Shown: positions 36,666 through 45,638 of the stretch, one piece after another
How positions within the stretch are numbered: the stretch's first letter is position 1
Layout of the letters: each line of letters opens with the position of its first letter
Assembly (NCBI GenBank): GCA_964570665.1
Contig: CAZMZH010000001.1
Span: forward strand, 62,001 to 126,000
Length of the DNA stretch: 64,000 nucleotides
From: JAJDAT01 sp964570665
GTDB lineage: Bacteria; Nitrospinota; Nitrospinia; Nitrospinales; JAJDAT01
Direction: 5' to 3'
Notes under the pieces: model-generated
The model's input: only the letters and a program-made list of their open reading frames with translations
Database searches by the model: none
What the model was told of the DNA's origin: nothing
Position numbers and translations under genes: made by a program

Positions 36666-37241
36666 TTATAATTCCAAAGCCAAAATAATCAAACACGTAA
36701 TCACTGCGATTAATAAAGCTCGCAAGCCAGTCCACAGCCAAAATGACCCGCTCATTTTACCCAAGAAAAGACCTAATAGAAAAATTACAAAAAACGCGGA
36801 AGCAATGGCTGACTCCAACGGAAGCAAGGGAAGAGTTATTCCATATTGAGCCATCCATAAAGGGAGGATGATAACTAGAGAAATCAAAAAAGGAGCAAAT
36901 CCATTAACCAAGGCAATCCATATGGGTGTCCATTTCATTGCCCTGCTGAAATCTGTATCGCTGAGATCGTCTACTAACGCTCTTTCTAATTCGGCGAGTT
37001 CTTTTTTCCTTTCTTCAGATTCGCTGATATAGGCGCTACTAAGACCGCTAATGCAAAGAGCCATTGCCGCTCCCATGCAAGCGCCAATGGCCGTACGAAT
37101 TGGTACATCCTCAGAAGCATAAAACCCCATAAGTAAACCCAACATAGTTAGGGCGCCATCATAGCCGTTGGTAAAGAAATAACGGCGGGCGATACTATTA
37201 GCTTTAGTAAGATTTAATAAAAACCGAATTCGTTGAAGCAC
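36666..37241 (-). CDS. VIT1/CCC1-like integral membrane protein
   Basis: 191 residues with about five membrane segments. F-F-T-N-G-Y-D-G-A-L-T-M-L-G-L-L-M-G resembles the first helix of VIT1/CCC1 iron/manganese transporters (D-G-x-x-T-x-L-G), and a charged E-S-E-E-R-K-K-E-L-A-E-L-E-R cytoplasmic stretch lies mid-protein, as in that family. It begins with GTG at 37241, eight bases after the stop of a DUF211 gene with AGGG upstream. Metal transport is a family-level inference. Confidence 0.65.
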   Translation of the reverse strand: MLQRIRFLLNLTKANSIARRYFFTNGYDGALTMLGLLMGFYASEDVPIRTAIGACMGAAMALCISGLSSAYISESEERKKELAELERALVDDLSDTDFSRAMKWTPIWIALVNGFAPFLISLVIILPLWMAQYGITLPLLPLESAIASAFFVIFLLGLFLGKMSGSFWLWTGLRALLIAVITCLIILALEL

Positions 37242-37249
37242 GGATCAAA

Positions 37250-37528
37250 CTACCCTTGCTTAGGAAGAGCCTTTGTTCCTTCAACCTCAACCCTATCAAT
37301 GCTATGCAAAGATCCTCCTAGGTTTTTGATTGTGTCTACAATAGCGTCAAAATCAATGTCTTCTCCATCGATGTCCAAAATAATGGACTCTGTTTTTTCA
37401 TCAACCTCTTCAACAGTGAGCTTAACGTTACATTGGTTTTCTTGATCGGCTATTGCCTTCGCAAAATCGAGAGCGCTAGGATGGTGAGGTTTTAAAACAT
37501 CTAGAATAATTCGTTTAACTTTAGACAT
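37250..37528 (-). CDS. DUF211 family protein
   Basis: 92 residues. The pattern R-x-I-L-D-V-L-K-P-H-x-P, then T-E-S-I-I-L-D-I-D-G-x-x-I-D-F-D-A-I and a closing G-G-S-L-H-S-I-D-x-V-E-V matches DUF211, a small ferredoxin-fold family mainly known from archaea. No catalytic residue is known. It is directly followed by the VIT1/CCC1-like gene, suggesting that the protein acts with that membrane protein, perhaps as a metal-sensing or regulatory subunit. Confidence 0.85.
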   Translation of the reverse strand: MSKVKRIILDVLKPHHPSALDFAKAIADQENQCNVKLTVEEVDEKTESIILDIDGEDIDFDAIVDTIKNLGGSLHSIDRVEVEGTKALPKQG

Positions 37529-37719
37529 GGCATTCTCAAATGGGTGGGGTTACGAAGAAATTTTAATAAGATATAGATCCAATATTACGTTAGCGAGGCA
37601 ACTTTTTCCAGATAAGATTTGATGGAGTATTTAATTTTGATTAGCTTTTAAAAGGAGGAAGATCAAACCAACTTTTCCAAACTTTAGAGGATTAGAACGC
37701 AACTCCTGATAAGCCTTTT

Positions 37720-38718
37720 TTACTTAATTTTTGCTCGCGCAATGTAATTTGAATCCTCGCCAAACCAAAGTTCTCCCGACGGTTTATGAAAAATCATATG
37801 ACGCACCGATCCTGCTCCGCTCGGGATTTCTGTGATACTAAAGAATTTTTTAATCGAAGTATTAAAACCTACCAATCGATTCGGCATAGAGCCCGTTTCA
37901 ACAAACCAAAGGTTGTTTTTATCGTCCACCGTCATAGCGTAAGGATAAGAATCTTTTCCTCCTGGCAACAACCATTGTTTAAATTTCTTTTTCCCTGGAT
38001 CAAATCTTCCTAAAAAGCCTTCTGCATAATCGACATACCAGATCTTACCGTCTGACGTTATCGCCAACCGCCTGGGCTTTGAGTTTTTACTGGGTAATTC
38101 ATACTCTTCTAACATCATAGTATCTGGGTTTACAGTCGCCAACTTGTAACTTCCGAATAAAACAATCCATGGCCGATCATTCGAGTCAACGCCAATGCCA
38201 TAGGGCCTGGCATTTTGAGTGGGAATTTTTATAAGCTTAACCTCTCCCGTTTCTACCATAAGCTTACCGATAAAGTTTCCGTGTTGAACCGTAAACCAAA
38301 TATTGCCGGCGCTATCAAATACAAGCGTGTGAGGATCTCCAGCCTCTTTATTTGGCATAGGATACCGAATGATTTCTCCCGAAGTAGAGTTTAGCTGACC
38401 AATGTAGGCATTGCGGTTCCCAGCGAACCAGACAAATCCATCGTTATCCACAATGAGATTGTGCGGCCCCGCCCCCTTTTCTAAATCGTACTTTATAAAT
38501 TTCCCAGAAGTTGGATTGAGGTAAGCCAGATAACCGCCGCCTTGCCCGCAAAACCAGACACGCCCTTTTCCATCGACATAGGGATCGCGCGGTCGGGTGT
38601 TTTCCCATGGAACTTGCCACTCGGAAATTTCAACCGGGTTAGCTTGAGCGCTAGTAAAACCGTCGAAGGGAAAAAATAAAATGGCAAAAATAACTGTTAG
38701 GCGAAAAGAAAATTTCAT
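37720..38718 (-). CDS. Secreted Vgb-like (SMP-30/NHL) beta-propeller
   Basis: 332 residues with a signal peptide at 1-26 (cut near S-A-Q-A). Six or seven repeats of about 42 residues read like D-x-x-G-x-I-W-F-x-x-x-x-G-N-x-I-G-x-L-x-P-x-T-G-E-x-x-x-Y, the streptogramin (virginiamycin B) lyase/NHL pattern. Most environmental members are periplasmic propellers of unknown substrate rather than antibiotic lyases. The gene stands alone, divergent from the KAP NTPase. Confidence 0.8.
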   Translation of the reverse strand: MKFSFRLTVIFAILFFPFDGFTSAQANPVEISEWQVPWENTRPRDPYVDGKGRVWFCGQGGGYLAYLNPTSGKFIKYDLEKGAGPHNLIVDNDGFVWFAGNRNAYIGQLNSTSGEIIRYPMPNKEAGDPHTLVFDSAGNIWFTVQHGNFIGKLMVETGEVKLIKIPTQNARPYGIGVDSNDRPWIVLFGSYKLATVNPDTMMLEEYELPSKNSKPRRLAITSDGKIWYVDYAEGFLGRFDPGKKKFKQWLLPGGKDSYPYAMTVDDKNNLWFVETGSMPNRLVGFNTSIKKFFSITEIPSGAGSVRHMIFHKPSGELWFGEDSNYIARAKIK

Positions 38719-39181
38719 CCGATTACCTCTTATATTGAATCGTCATTAATTAAACTACTTCGCTGCCATTTTTCCTAGAAATTTTTAGAACTTGGTTTCC
38801 TTGACTAAATCACTATTAATTATTACTCACTAAACTTTCTACGGAGGGAAATGGCTTAAATTTGAATTTAAGACATTTCATCATTTTAGTTATTGATTAG
38901 TTTTCTTGTAGATGAACCTGCCTCAAGAGTATATTCGAACGAAAAACACGTTTGGTTTACGGAGACAGATTAATAATCATCATTTATTTTACCAATAAGA
39001 TAAAAGAAGGGGGGGAAATGAATACAATAAAACTAATCTGAAAGTTAAAGTTCTATGCTTAACATTAAATACTTAAACCGATAGTTCCTGTAGCCAGCTT
39101 TCATTTTTTTGAGAGCAAAAAACCTGCTATAATCCAATCGCCAAATATCTTACATGCCAAAAATTAAACTGGTAAAACAAC
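38719..39181. other. Intergenic between divergent propeller and KAP genes
   Basis: 463 bases with a G7 tract near 39009. TATAAT occurs at 39128-39133, about 48 bases before the KAP start, but the nearest -35-like TTGAGA is only 13 bases away, so the promoter is uncertain. A relic of a zinc-ribbon gene start is found at 38848-38911. Confidence 0.45.
38848..38911 (-). pseudogene. Relic of the start of the zinc-ribbon gene
   Basis: The stretch aligns base for base, with scattered changes, to 36514-36577, which covers the upstream region and first codons of the zinc-ribbon membrane protein. From ATG 38884 it reads M-M-K-C-L-K-F-K-F-K, against M-M-E-C-P-K-C-K-F-E in the intact gene. The second ribbon Cys is lost and a stop follows after 22 codons. 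Source may be this gene or another family member elsewhere. Confidence 0.5.
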
Positions 39182-42100
39182 ATGGAACAAACACAATACT
39201 GGGCTATTAAAATAAGTGAGAACATAGCTAATAATTTAAAAAATCCACAATCCTCATTTTCTTCTATCGAAATAAAATATCTTCAGAGATTAAAAGAGTT
39301 ATCAGAAAGGAAACAAGGAGACTTTTTTTATATTTTTGTTTCAAGAGAAAATTTGGAATTAATTGGATGGGGGAGATTTAATGACCATAACTTTGAAACG
39401 GCAACAGATTCAAACTATGTCTTCGATTCTTTTGAAAACCCTATAAATATGTCATCTCTTTCGAACGATGAGTTTTGGGCTGGGCATCCTATTTTTGATT
39501 CTCCTCCTGATTCCACCTTCAAACTGAATGATTCAAAAGCTGAATCATTAAATAGTTTTATTAGTAGAAACAGAAAAATTCCTCAAGACCAAGAGGAAGA
39601 AGCCTCTACATCAAAAGACGAAACCGAAGTCCTGGAGAAGAAACTAATATTTTTTGATAATTTAAATCCCCAACCTACTTTTCACACTAAAGAATTAATT
39701 AGTTTCGCTGGGGGACTTTCCATTGGAAAATACAAAAGAAAAGAATTATTGAGCTCAACGTGTTTACTATTGGCGTATTTAGAAAACGTAAGATTCAACT
39801 CTAGCTACAAATTATCCAAATATTTTCAAACTAGTAAAACTTTTGTCAATTTTTTGAATGGCATTAAAAACAAGGACGAAAAGCAGTATTTAAATTCACG
39901 AGAAAGCTATTTGGATTTAGATCATCAAAAACTATTCCATTCTGTACCGGAAATGCTTGATGCAAAGTGCTCTATAAGCGATTACTCTCAAAAAATTCTT
40001 TTGAAGGCCGCTGAACTATCCCATAATAACCATTTATCTTATGGAATAGATATAAAAGAATCAGACTACTCTGGTCCATTCTTCAACATAGAACATCTTT
40101 TTGCGGCGGTTTTAATAGTTCCGAACACAGGAGCATCTAAGTTTTTAGAAAAACTTGGTTGGACTTCCAAAGAATTAAAAGAAAAATATTTTGAGTTTAT
40201 CAGTACAGAACAACCCAGTCATTCTAAGACTTGGAGAAAAATCCTTTTCCCTGAAGAAAGCACATCTCAAACTCCAGATCAAGAAACTCAAAACACTCAC
40301 CGAAAAATCATCGATATCCACGGAGGCGAAGGACATGCAGACTTTTCTTCCGACCAGGTCGGCCCTAATCTAGATGACTTAATTGGAACAGAGAAAGAAG
40401 CAGAATCAATGGCCCGTTTCGTAGCTTCAAAACATATTTCTCCTCCATTATCAGTTGGTCTGTTTGGAGACTGGGGTTCTGGTAAAAGCTTTTTCATGCA
40501 AAAAATGATAAAACATGTCGAAGAGTTCACAAAAAAAGATAACAAAATTTTTCATAAAGAGATTGTCCCGATTGAGTTCAACGCTTGGCACTACATTGAA
40601 ACCAACCTATGGGCGAGCTTAGTCAGCCATATATTTGAAACTCTAGAAAAAAAACTAAGCCAAAAAGAAACTATTGAGGAAGAAAAAAAAGAAAAAGAAA
40701 AATTTGAAAAATTATTTGCCGAACTTGAAACTGCCAAGACGATGAAAGACGAGGCAGAGCGCTCAAGAGATTCCGCAATAACTAATCTAACTAATACCAA
40801 AACCGATCTTAACACCGCTCAAATTAATTATAATAATGCCATTTCAAGTCAAACTGAAATTAAAGGTAGAGACTTATGGATAGGAATCGGGAAAGCATTT
40901 CTAAAAAAATTAAATTCTAGCGAGGGTGAAAAATTAAAAAAAGAACTGTTAGCGGCACAAAAAAAACTCGGTCTAACAAGCCTTATCGAATCCGCCAAGG
41001 AAATGGATACTGTTTTCCAGGAAGCTAAATCCGTTACGAATAGATCGAAGATCATTTTCTCATCCGTTTTTTTAAAAAACGGAAAACAATATATTTTTCT
41101 ATTTATAGCTCTGATAGCAGTAGGTTCAATAGGAAACGAGGTAATATTTTCATGGCATCACGAATTTCATAAATTAGCCGAACTATTAGGGGAAGCATCG
41201 ACTTTAATGGCAACCTTTGTCGGCTGGGTTGGAATTTATGCCAATAAAGCGTCAAACGCCTTAGACAAAATAGAATCGGCAAAAACCATATTCGACGAAT
41301 CAATAAAAGAGATCAATCAATGTCAACAAGACGCTCTAAGGAAAGTAGAAGGCGACATTCTGAGTCTCCAAACCGAATTAAATATAGCTGAAGAACACTT
41401 TAAACAAGCTAGGCAAAATTTAACTGACGCTGAAAAAAAATTAAAAGAAGGAAGCGCGCGTGGTCGTCTCCAACAATTTATTAAGGAGAAAGCCTCTAGC
41501 GAAAAATATTCTAAACACCTAGGAATTGTCGCAACGATCCGAAAAGATTTTGAAACCTTAACAAAACTAATGAAAGCCGTTCAAATTCAAGATGGAGAAA
41601 TAAAACCCAACTCTAAAGATCCTGAAGATAAAAAAATAATGAAAATGTGGAAAGCCGATTTGTTAAACGGGATTCCAAAATTTGATCGTATCGTCCTGTA
41701 TATCGACGATCTAGACAGATGCCCTGCTGAAAAGGTAGTTGAGGTTTTACAAGCCGTTCATTTACTTTTAGCGTTCAGGCTTTTTGTAGTCGTTGTAGGT
41801 ATTGACGCTCGTTGGGTTTCGCATTCTCTTAAAAAAGTTTATCCCGACCTTTTACGCGAAGACATTAACTTTAAATCGCTCAATCAAGATTCCTCAGAAA
41901 GATCAGATAATAAAAATGGAAACTCAAACACTCTCACATCCGACTTCGCCGCTTCCTCTCACGATTATTTAGAAAAAATTTTTCAAGTCCCTTATTGGGT
42001 AAGACCCATGAGTTCTGGTAGCGTTGAGAATTATATTGCTAATTTAACAGGACAAAAGAAAAAGTCGCAAAAGGACAATCCCCCCCCTAAACCTATAATC

Positions 42101-42724
42101 GTGGAGAAACATGAAATTTCAAAACTAGACATCGGGAGGAAAAAAAGGGAAGAAACAAAACCAATCGAGCAACCTCAAAAACCAATTATCGTTCCGCCTG
42201 CAAAACCTCCGAAGGAAGATCTCAAGCAAGTTAAATATAAAAAACCTACCGATGAACCCAAACAAACTCAGGACGAAAGTTTTACACTAGAAGATGACGA
42301 GATTCAATTTATGAAAAAACTAAGTCCCTACATAGGTACGTCGCCCAGGCGTGTCAAACGGTTTGTCAATACTTATCGTATTATCAAAGCGGGAATTAAG
42401 AATGACGACTTAGAAGAGTTTTTAAAAAATAACAATGGAGTATCTCAATTTCAAGCGGTTATTGTCCAATTAGCCATTATTGTGGGAGCGCCTCATATAG
42501 CTCCTTTTTATTTCGAAGCGCTTAAAGACTCAAAAGATTTTGATAGTTATAAAACACGTTTAAATAAAATCCAAAAAAGAGAAGATCCACATAATACATT
42601 TCCGTGGGAACTAATTGAAGACGCCCTTAAAGAATCCGGTATAGAAGATACCGAACTATTGAGCGACTGGGCAGGTTGGGTAATGCGTTATTCATTCCAT
42701 TGCCGCCCCATTGGCGATTTTTAA
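39182..42724 (+). CDS. KAP-family P-loop NTPase with Clp-N-like N-terminal region
   Basis: 1180 residues. Residues 1-135 are unrecognised. About 170-340 (Y-S-Q-K-I-L-L-K-A-A-E, E-H-L-F-A-A-V-L, F-L-E-K-L-G) resemble a Clp N-terminal repeat domain. The KAP NTPase follows: Walker A G429-D-W-G-S-G-K-S436, F-N-A-W-H-Y at 466-471, and Walker B I-D-D-L-D-R at 841-846. Between them lie long coiled coils (490-560, 690-760) and two hydrophobic segments (about 636-655 and 667-688), the membrane hairpin typical of KAP proteins. A Pro/Lys-rich linker near 985-1045 precedes the last conserved part (S-P-R-R-V-K-R-F-V-N). KAP members include phage-exclusion PifA. It stands alone. Confidence 0.85.
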   Translation: MEQTQYWAIKISENIANNLKNPQSSFSSIEIKYLQRLKELSERKQGDFFYIFVSRENLELIGWGRFNDHNFETATDSNYVFDSFENPINMSSLSNDEFWAGHPIFDSPPDSTFKLNDSKAESLNSFISRNRKIPQDQEEEASTSKDETEVLEKKLIFFDNLNPQPTFHTKELISFAGGLSIGKYKRKELLSSTCLLLAYLENVRFNSSYKLSKYFQTSKTFVNFLNGIKNKDEKQYLNSRESYLDLDHQKLFHSVPEMLDAKCSISDYSQKILLKAAELSHNNHLSYGIDIKESDYSGPFFNIEHLFAAVLIVPNTGASKFLEKLGWTSKELKEKYFEFISTEQPSHSKTWRKILFPEESTSQTPDQETQNTHRKIIDIHGGEGHADFSSDQVGPNLDDLIGTEKEAESMARFVASKHISPPLSVGLFGDWGSGKSFFMQKMIKHVEEFTKKDNKIFHKEIVPIEFNAWHYIETNLWASLVSHIFETLEKKLSQKETIEEEKKEKEKFEKLFAELETAKTMKDEAERSRDSAITNLTNTKTDLNTAQINYNNAISSQTEIKGRDLWIGIGKAFLKKLNSSEGEKLKKELLAAQKKLGLTSLIESAKEMDTVFQEAKSVTNRSKIIFSSVFLKNGKQYIFLFIALIAVGSIGNEVIFSWHHEFHKLAELLGEASTLMATFVGWVGIYANKASNALDKIESAKTIFDESIKEINQCQQDALRKVEGDILSLQTELNIAEEHFKQARQNLTDAEKKLKEGSARGRLQQFIKEKASSEKYSKHLGIVATIRKDFETLTKLMKAVQIQDGEIKPNSKDPEDKKIMKMWKADLLNGIPKFDRIVLYIDDLDRCPAEKVVEVLQAVHLLLAFRLFVVVVGIDARWVSHSLKKVYPDLLREDINFKSLNQDSSERSDNKNGNSNTLTSDFAASSHDYLEKIFQVPYWVRPMSSGSVENYIANLTGQKKKSQKDNPPPKPIIVEKHEISKLDIGRKKREETKPIEQPQKPIIVPPAKPPKEDLKQVKYKKPTDEPKQTQDESFTLEDDEIQFMKKLSPYIGTSPRRVKRFVNTYRIIKAGIKNDDLEEFLKNNNGVSQFQAVIVQLAIIVGAPHIAPFYFEALKDSKDFDSYKTRLNKIQKREDPHNTFPWELIEDALKESGIEDTELLSDWAGWVMRYSFHCRPIGDF

Positions 42725-43031
42725 TAATGAGCGCTATCTCGCCTGAATCAATCTCCACCTATTGCATGGAATAATTTTATAAGTTTTCTTGTCATTGCTA
42801 TTTTCTTTTGCGCTCATTTTTATCCAATTCTGTTATTTTGCTTTCTCTATCTCCTTCACGCAATCGAAACGATCATTCCCTTGGAAGGAATTTCTGGTGG
42901 TCGATGCGCAGCCTTCACATTAAACGGATTAAAAAATGTTTAGGAATTTGAGTCGTAAGGAGAAAGCCGGAAGAATCCCCAAACACCAGAGTACAAACTA
43001 GTGTTCGGGGAAAGAATACCAGCCAATCTAA
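42725..43031. other. Intergenic with one hairpin
   Basis: 307 bases between convergent genes. Apart from the hairpin at 42977-43010, nothing gene-like was seen. Confidence 0.5.
42977..43010. terminator. Hairpin, possible bidirectional terminator
   Basis: Arms ccccaaacacc (42977-42987) and agtgttcgggg (43000-43010) pair over eleven positions including G-T pairs, with a 12-base loop. It lies between the convergent KAP and small periplasmic genes, 22 bases past the latter's stop. There is no T tract on either side, so it is a weak candidate. Confidence 0.4.
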
Positions 43032-43424
43032 TCAATGAATATTGTAATCCGTATGTTTCCCATTCTTCGAATGGATGAGTGTGGCAACCACTCCATAATT
43101 TTCCGAAACTAAAAAATCAAGGTCGTACTTAGCGCCACTCGCAGAATCCATGAAATCGGCGCAAGTCACAAAATAGGGGAATTTTCTTCCTTTAATTTCC
43201 ACGCTATCGTGCAACTTGTCAAAATCCAATTGTAAAATAGAGCGGCTTTCTGGATCGTAAACAGGAAACTTTCCGTTGCCATTCAATTCAGTTACCGATT
43301 CAATATGTTTCTCCATGGCTTTATGAATCGCATCTCGGTGGTTGGCTGCGATCCCCGTGTCAGCCGCAACCGCCCCGGTCATTAGAATAAAAACAAAACA
43401 CAATATAGGAATTAATTTTTTCAT
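43032..43424 (-). CDS. Small periplasmic protein, family not recognised
   Basis: 130 residues with a signal peptide at 1-21 (I-L-M-T-G-A-V-A-A-D). The mature part contains H-R-D-A-I-H-K-A-M-E-K-H-I, L-Q-L-D-F-D-K-L-H-D and F-V-T-C-A-D-F, ending in a His-rich tail. One Cys and seven or more His residues could bind a metal or heme, but no known motif is complete. Similar small proteins often accompany cytochromes; cytochrome P460 lies 54 bases upstream on the same strand, so they may form an operon. Confidence 0.7.
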   Translation of the reverse strand: MKKLIPILCFVFILMTGAVAADTGIAANHRDAIHKAMEKHIESVTELNGNGKFPVYDPESRSILQLDFDKLHDSVEIKGRKFPYFVTCADFMDSASGAKYDLDFLVSENYGVVATLIHSKNGKHTDYNIH

Positions 43425-43478
43425 TCTTTGTTCTCCTTAAAAATCTGTGGATTTTTGGTCAGAAATAACAACACAATC

Positions 43479-44084
43479 TTATTTCCTACCCGGCTTGGCA
43501 GCCTTGAGTACCGGATAATATTGAGTGAAAACCCAGTCGTCTTTGCCGAAAGCCTGGTGACAAAAGTTACATTTGGTCTTAGGCATAGCCTTTGTGATTG
43601 TTTTGTGAGGCTTACCTATCGGAGTAGTAAAACTGAAATAAGCCCAGTTTCCCGGTTCGTCCTTGAATCGCTTGGTATCTTTAATGGTAGCTTCTAGACC
43701 AATGAAATCCCCGTTGAAATACCCTTTACCGCTGGGGGCTTGCTTTTTACCCACGCTTAGGAGTTCTTTGACTAAGATGGTTCCATTCGGGAAGCCTCCA
43801 GTACGCTCATACACTTTAAATTGTTCGAGAGGAATGTAAACGTGATGAAATTCGGGAAAGGCCGCCTTTCCATTGTTCATATCGTTTGGAGTCAACGGAG
43901 ATCCGACGAAAACCCACTGTCGGTAACCTTTTGGTTGCTTCAAATTTCCCGATCCATCAAATTCGTAGTACTTAGATTTACTTTTTTCTGCGCTTACAGG
44001 CAAAACGTATATCCCAGAAGCTAAAACCATTAAGGTGGCTACGCTCAGGAAAAAAACTATCCGGTTTGTTATCTTGAAGTTCAT
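43479..44084 (-). CDS. Cytochrome P460 family protein
   Basis: 201 residues with a signal peptide (1-32). The heme-binding motif C172-N-F-C-H176 lies near the C-terminus, and the overall pattern Y-R-Q-W-V-F-V-G-S-P-L-T-P-N, F-P-E-F-H-H-V-Y-I, G-x-F-x-D-G/N-T-I-L-V-K-E is that of periplasmic P460 proteins. The best-studied member in ammonia oxidisers converts hydroxylamine to N2O or NO; other members lack the Lys-heme crosslink and have unknown roles. Which branch this belongs to cannot be told by eye. Confidence 0.85.
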   Translation of the reverse strand: MNFKITNRIVFFLSVATLMVLASGIYVLPVSAEKSKSKYYEFDGSGNLKQPKGYRQWVFVGSPLTPNDMNNGKAAFPEFHHVYIPLEQFKVYERTGGFPNGTILVKELLSVGKKQAPSGKGYFNGDFIGLEATIKDTKRFKDEPGNWAYFSFTTPIGKPHKTITKAMPKTKCNFCHQAFGKDDWVFTQYYPVLKAAKPGRK

Positions 44085-44520
44085 GATCTGCTCCTATTAA
44101 ATAAAAAAAATAAAAGCTGCTTATTGAACGCGCTTTGGCTGTTAGTGTATGAAGCGCTCGATTTCTTACAAATTACGCAAAATTAAAAAACACAGCTTTT
44201 TTTATGGAGCGTCCAGATCATTCTTTTTGGTAATAACTTACTTATGTAATCCAAGATCTCTAATTGGAATGGACTGAGGGATTTGACGACAGAATCAAGC
44301 CATAGGCGTTAAAGGTAAATAGTCAAGGAGGTGTGGGGTTTGAATTGTAGGGAGAGAGCGATCGCTTATATAATCCGAAAACGGAACATTTTTTAAAGTT
44401 AATTTAAATTATGGCTTTACAGAAAAAGGAGGAGATGGTCGCCTTCCCTGTCAAAAGCTTGTTTGGGAGAAATTCCTTCGTGCAAAGGGTTAGACTTTCC
44501 ATCTTAATTCATGATTTAAA

Positions 44521-44585
44521 TGGTGAGCCTTTAAAAAATCAAACCTGCAAGTTTTCACCTTCAACCTATTGATTAAGAGTCAAAT
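44521..44585 (-). pseudogene. tRNA-Lys(CTT)-like 3' half, relic copy 1
   Basis: Read on the minus strand, the stretch has an anticodon arm TTTGA-CTCTTAA-TCAAT (anticodon CTT), then AGGTTGAAGG, a 14-base insert ending TTGCAGG, a degraded T loop (TTTGATT) and an end GGCTCACCA. It aligns without gaps to copy 3 at 54103-54165 at about five of six positions. The T stem no longer pairs and no D arm or 5' acceptor strand follows. It is thus a decayed tRNA fragment, not a working tRNA. Confidence 0.6.
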
Positions 44586-44695
44586 ACGGCTACTTTTTGT
44601 AACCGTTTTATTTTGAGATGATTTCCTTAATCTGTTATCTTTTCAACCATTTAGAAGTTATCTATTAATTCTATTGAGTCCCTTAATTCCGCCAC

Positions 44696-44729
44696 AGGAG
44701 GAAATTTCTATCAAGGTTTTATCAAGGTC
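44696..44729 (+). repeat. Short dispersed repeat, copy 1
   Basis: aggaggaaatttctatc followed directly by aaggttttatcaaggtc. The same two halves recur at 51303-51319 and 51327-51347, separated there by ten extra bases. The second half contains the direct repeat atcaaggt-ttt-atcaaggt. Function unknown; it marks a shared origin of the two intergenic regions. Confidence 0.55.
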
Positions 44730-44870
44730 GACTTAAAAAAAATCTGCTATATGGTTATTAGTAGCCCATAAAATATTAATTTTCTGCAAGAAAATATTTC
44801 ATAATCAAAAAATAGTTGGCTTACGATTCAATTCAGGTTTGGCTTTCTATAATTTTCAAAATTTTAATTA

Positions 44871-45473
44871 TTAATCTTTCTTTTGTAAACCACCAAGATC
44901 CTGACGGTAACTTTTGCTGTCACCATAACTGTAAAATCGTTTGTATCGATCATGAGCCGAATTTAACTTTTTTGAATGTTTGATGGGACACCAATATTGT
45001 TCCGTTCGGGAAGCAACTTCACGCGTATAAGCGATAAGGCCGTTAAAATAGCCACAAAAAAAGCAATTGAATTTTTCTAATTTGTTCAAATAAGGCAATC
45101 TATATCGGTCCAATACAATAAAATCATTCCGAATGACTAGAGGAATACCGTAAATAGGGAAGCATAGCTTTTGATAAACCGTTATAAAAAAATCCATAAT
45201 TAAAGCCGGAAACCATAAGGCATATATAAATGGAGCAGTTAATACGAAAAGAATTTTTGATTGGTGAACCCGACCAACAATTTCCGAAACCCAGAGTTCA
45301 TACCGAAGCTCTGTTTTATCAAAAGTATTCGTTACCTTTTCCTCCCATTCAGCTCTAACTTCTTTTTCCAGTTTTTGAAGGCCGCCCGCTAATTCGAACT
45401 GAAATAATTTAAAGTAATTTAAAAGTTTCATTAACATTTTAGCTCCTCTCTTCGGCTTAGCCATATATGTCAT
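44871..45473 (-). CDS. Conserved hypothetical membrane protein
   Basis: 200 residues. Basic N-terminus, then two hydrophobic segments near 75-90 and 94-112 (I-L-F-V-L-T-A-P-F-I-Y-A-L-W-F-P-A-L-I-M-D-F-F). The C-terminal third contains F-N-C-F-F-C-G-Y-F-N-G-L and T-E-Q-Y-W-C-P-I-K-H, a Cys/His-rich pattern I associate with a conserved hypothetical family in proteobacteria that may bind metal. The start has AAGGA eight bases before the ATG. Neighbours give no hint of function. Confidence 0.7.
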   Translation of the reverse strand: MTYMAKPKRGAKMLMKLLNYFKLFQFELAGGLQKLEKEVRAEWEEKVTNTFDKTELRYELWVSEIVGRVHQSKILFVLTAPFIYALWFPALIMDFFITVYQKLCFPIYGIPLVIRNDFIVLDRYRLPYLNKLEKFNCFFCGYFNGLIAYTREVASRTEQYWCPIKHSKKLNSAHDRYKRFYSYGDSKSYRQDLGGLQKKD

Positions 45474-45530
45474 TTTTATTTCCTTGCCTCATGTGGCAAA
45501 TATTCTAGATTTCTGGCCATTATGCTGGCC

Positions 45531-45638
45531 TTTATCTTTCCCAACATCAGAAAACGTTCTGCCTTGGAGGTCTTGTAGGAATAGTTTGGCAATTTCAACT
45601 TTGGCCTATCCATGTTGGCGTTTATCGTTAATTTAAAG
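45531..45638 (-). pseudogene. Truncated, frameshifted copy of the gene at 50630-51142
   Basis: The DNA aligns to 51062-51165 over the start codon and first 25 codons of that gene, for example tttatctttc and aacatc-ggaaaacgt. A deletion of about 19 bases puts Q-G-R-T-F-S-D-V-G-K-D-K-G out of frame with the TTG start. Homology stops after this, so the remaining 140 codons are missing. Similarity extends upstream through the palindrome at 45639-45655. Confidence 0.65.

Larger units (their letters stand above)
44085..44870. other. Intergenic; tRNA relic and repeat copy, otherwise no gene
   Basis: About 790 bases. It contains the tRNA-Lys-like relic at 44521-44585 and the short repeat at 44696-44729. 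A plus-strand 53-codon frame at 44411-44572 runs through the relic and is judged spurious. Confidence 0.5.

Noticed and set aside
39109..39133. TTGAGA / TATAAT promoter for the KAP gene
   Set aside because: Spacing is only 13 bases; the TATAAT may be real but the pair is not a standard promoter.
41103..41303. Several minus-strand frames within the KAP gene
   Set aside because: Shadows of a single long gene with intact Walker motifs.
44411..44572. 53-codon plus-strand frame with ATG and preceding purines
   Set aside because: It runs through the tRNA relic in antisense and would end within it; the relic explains the sequence better.
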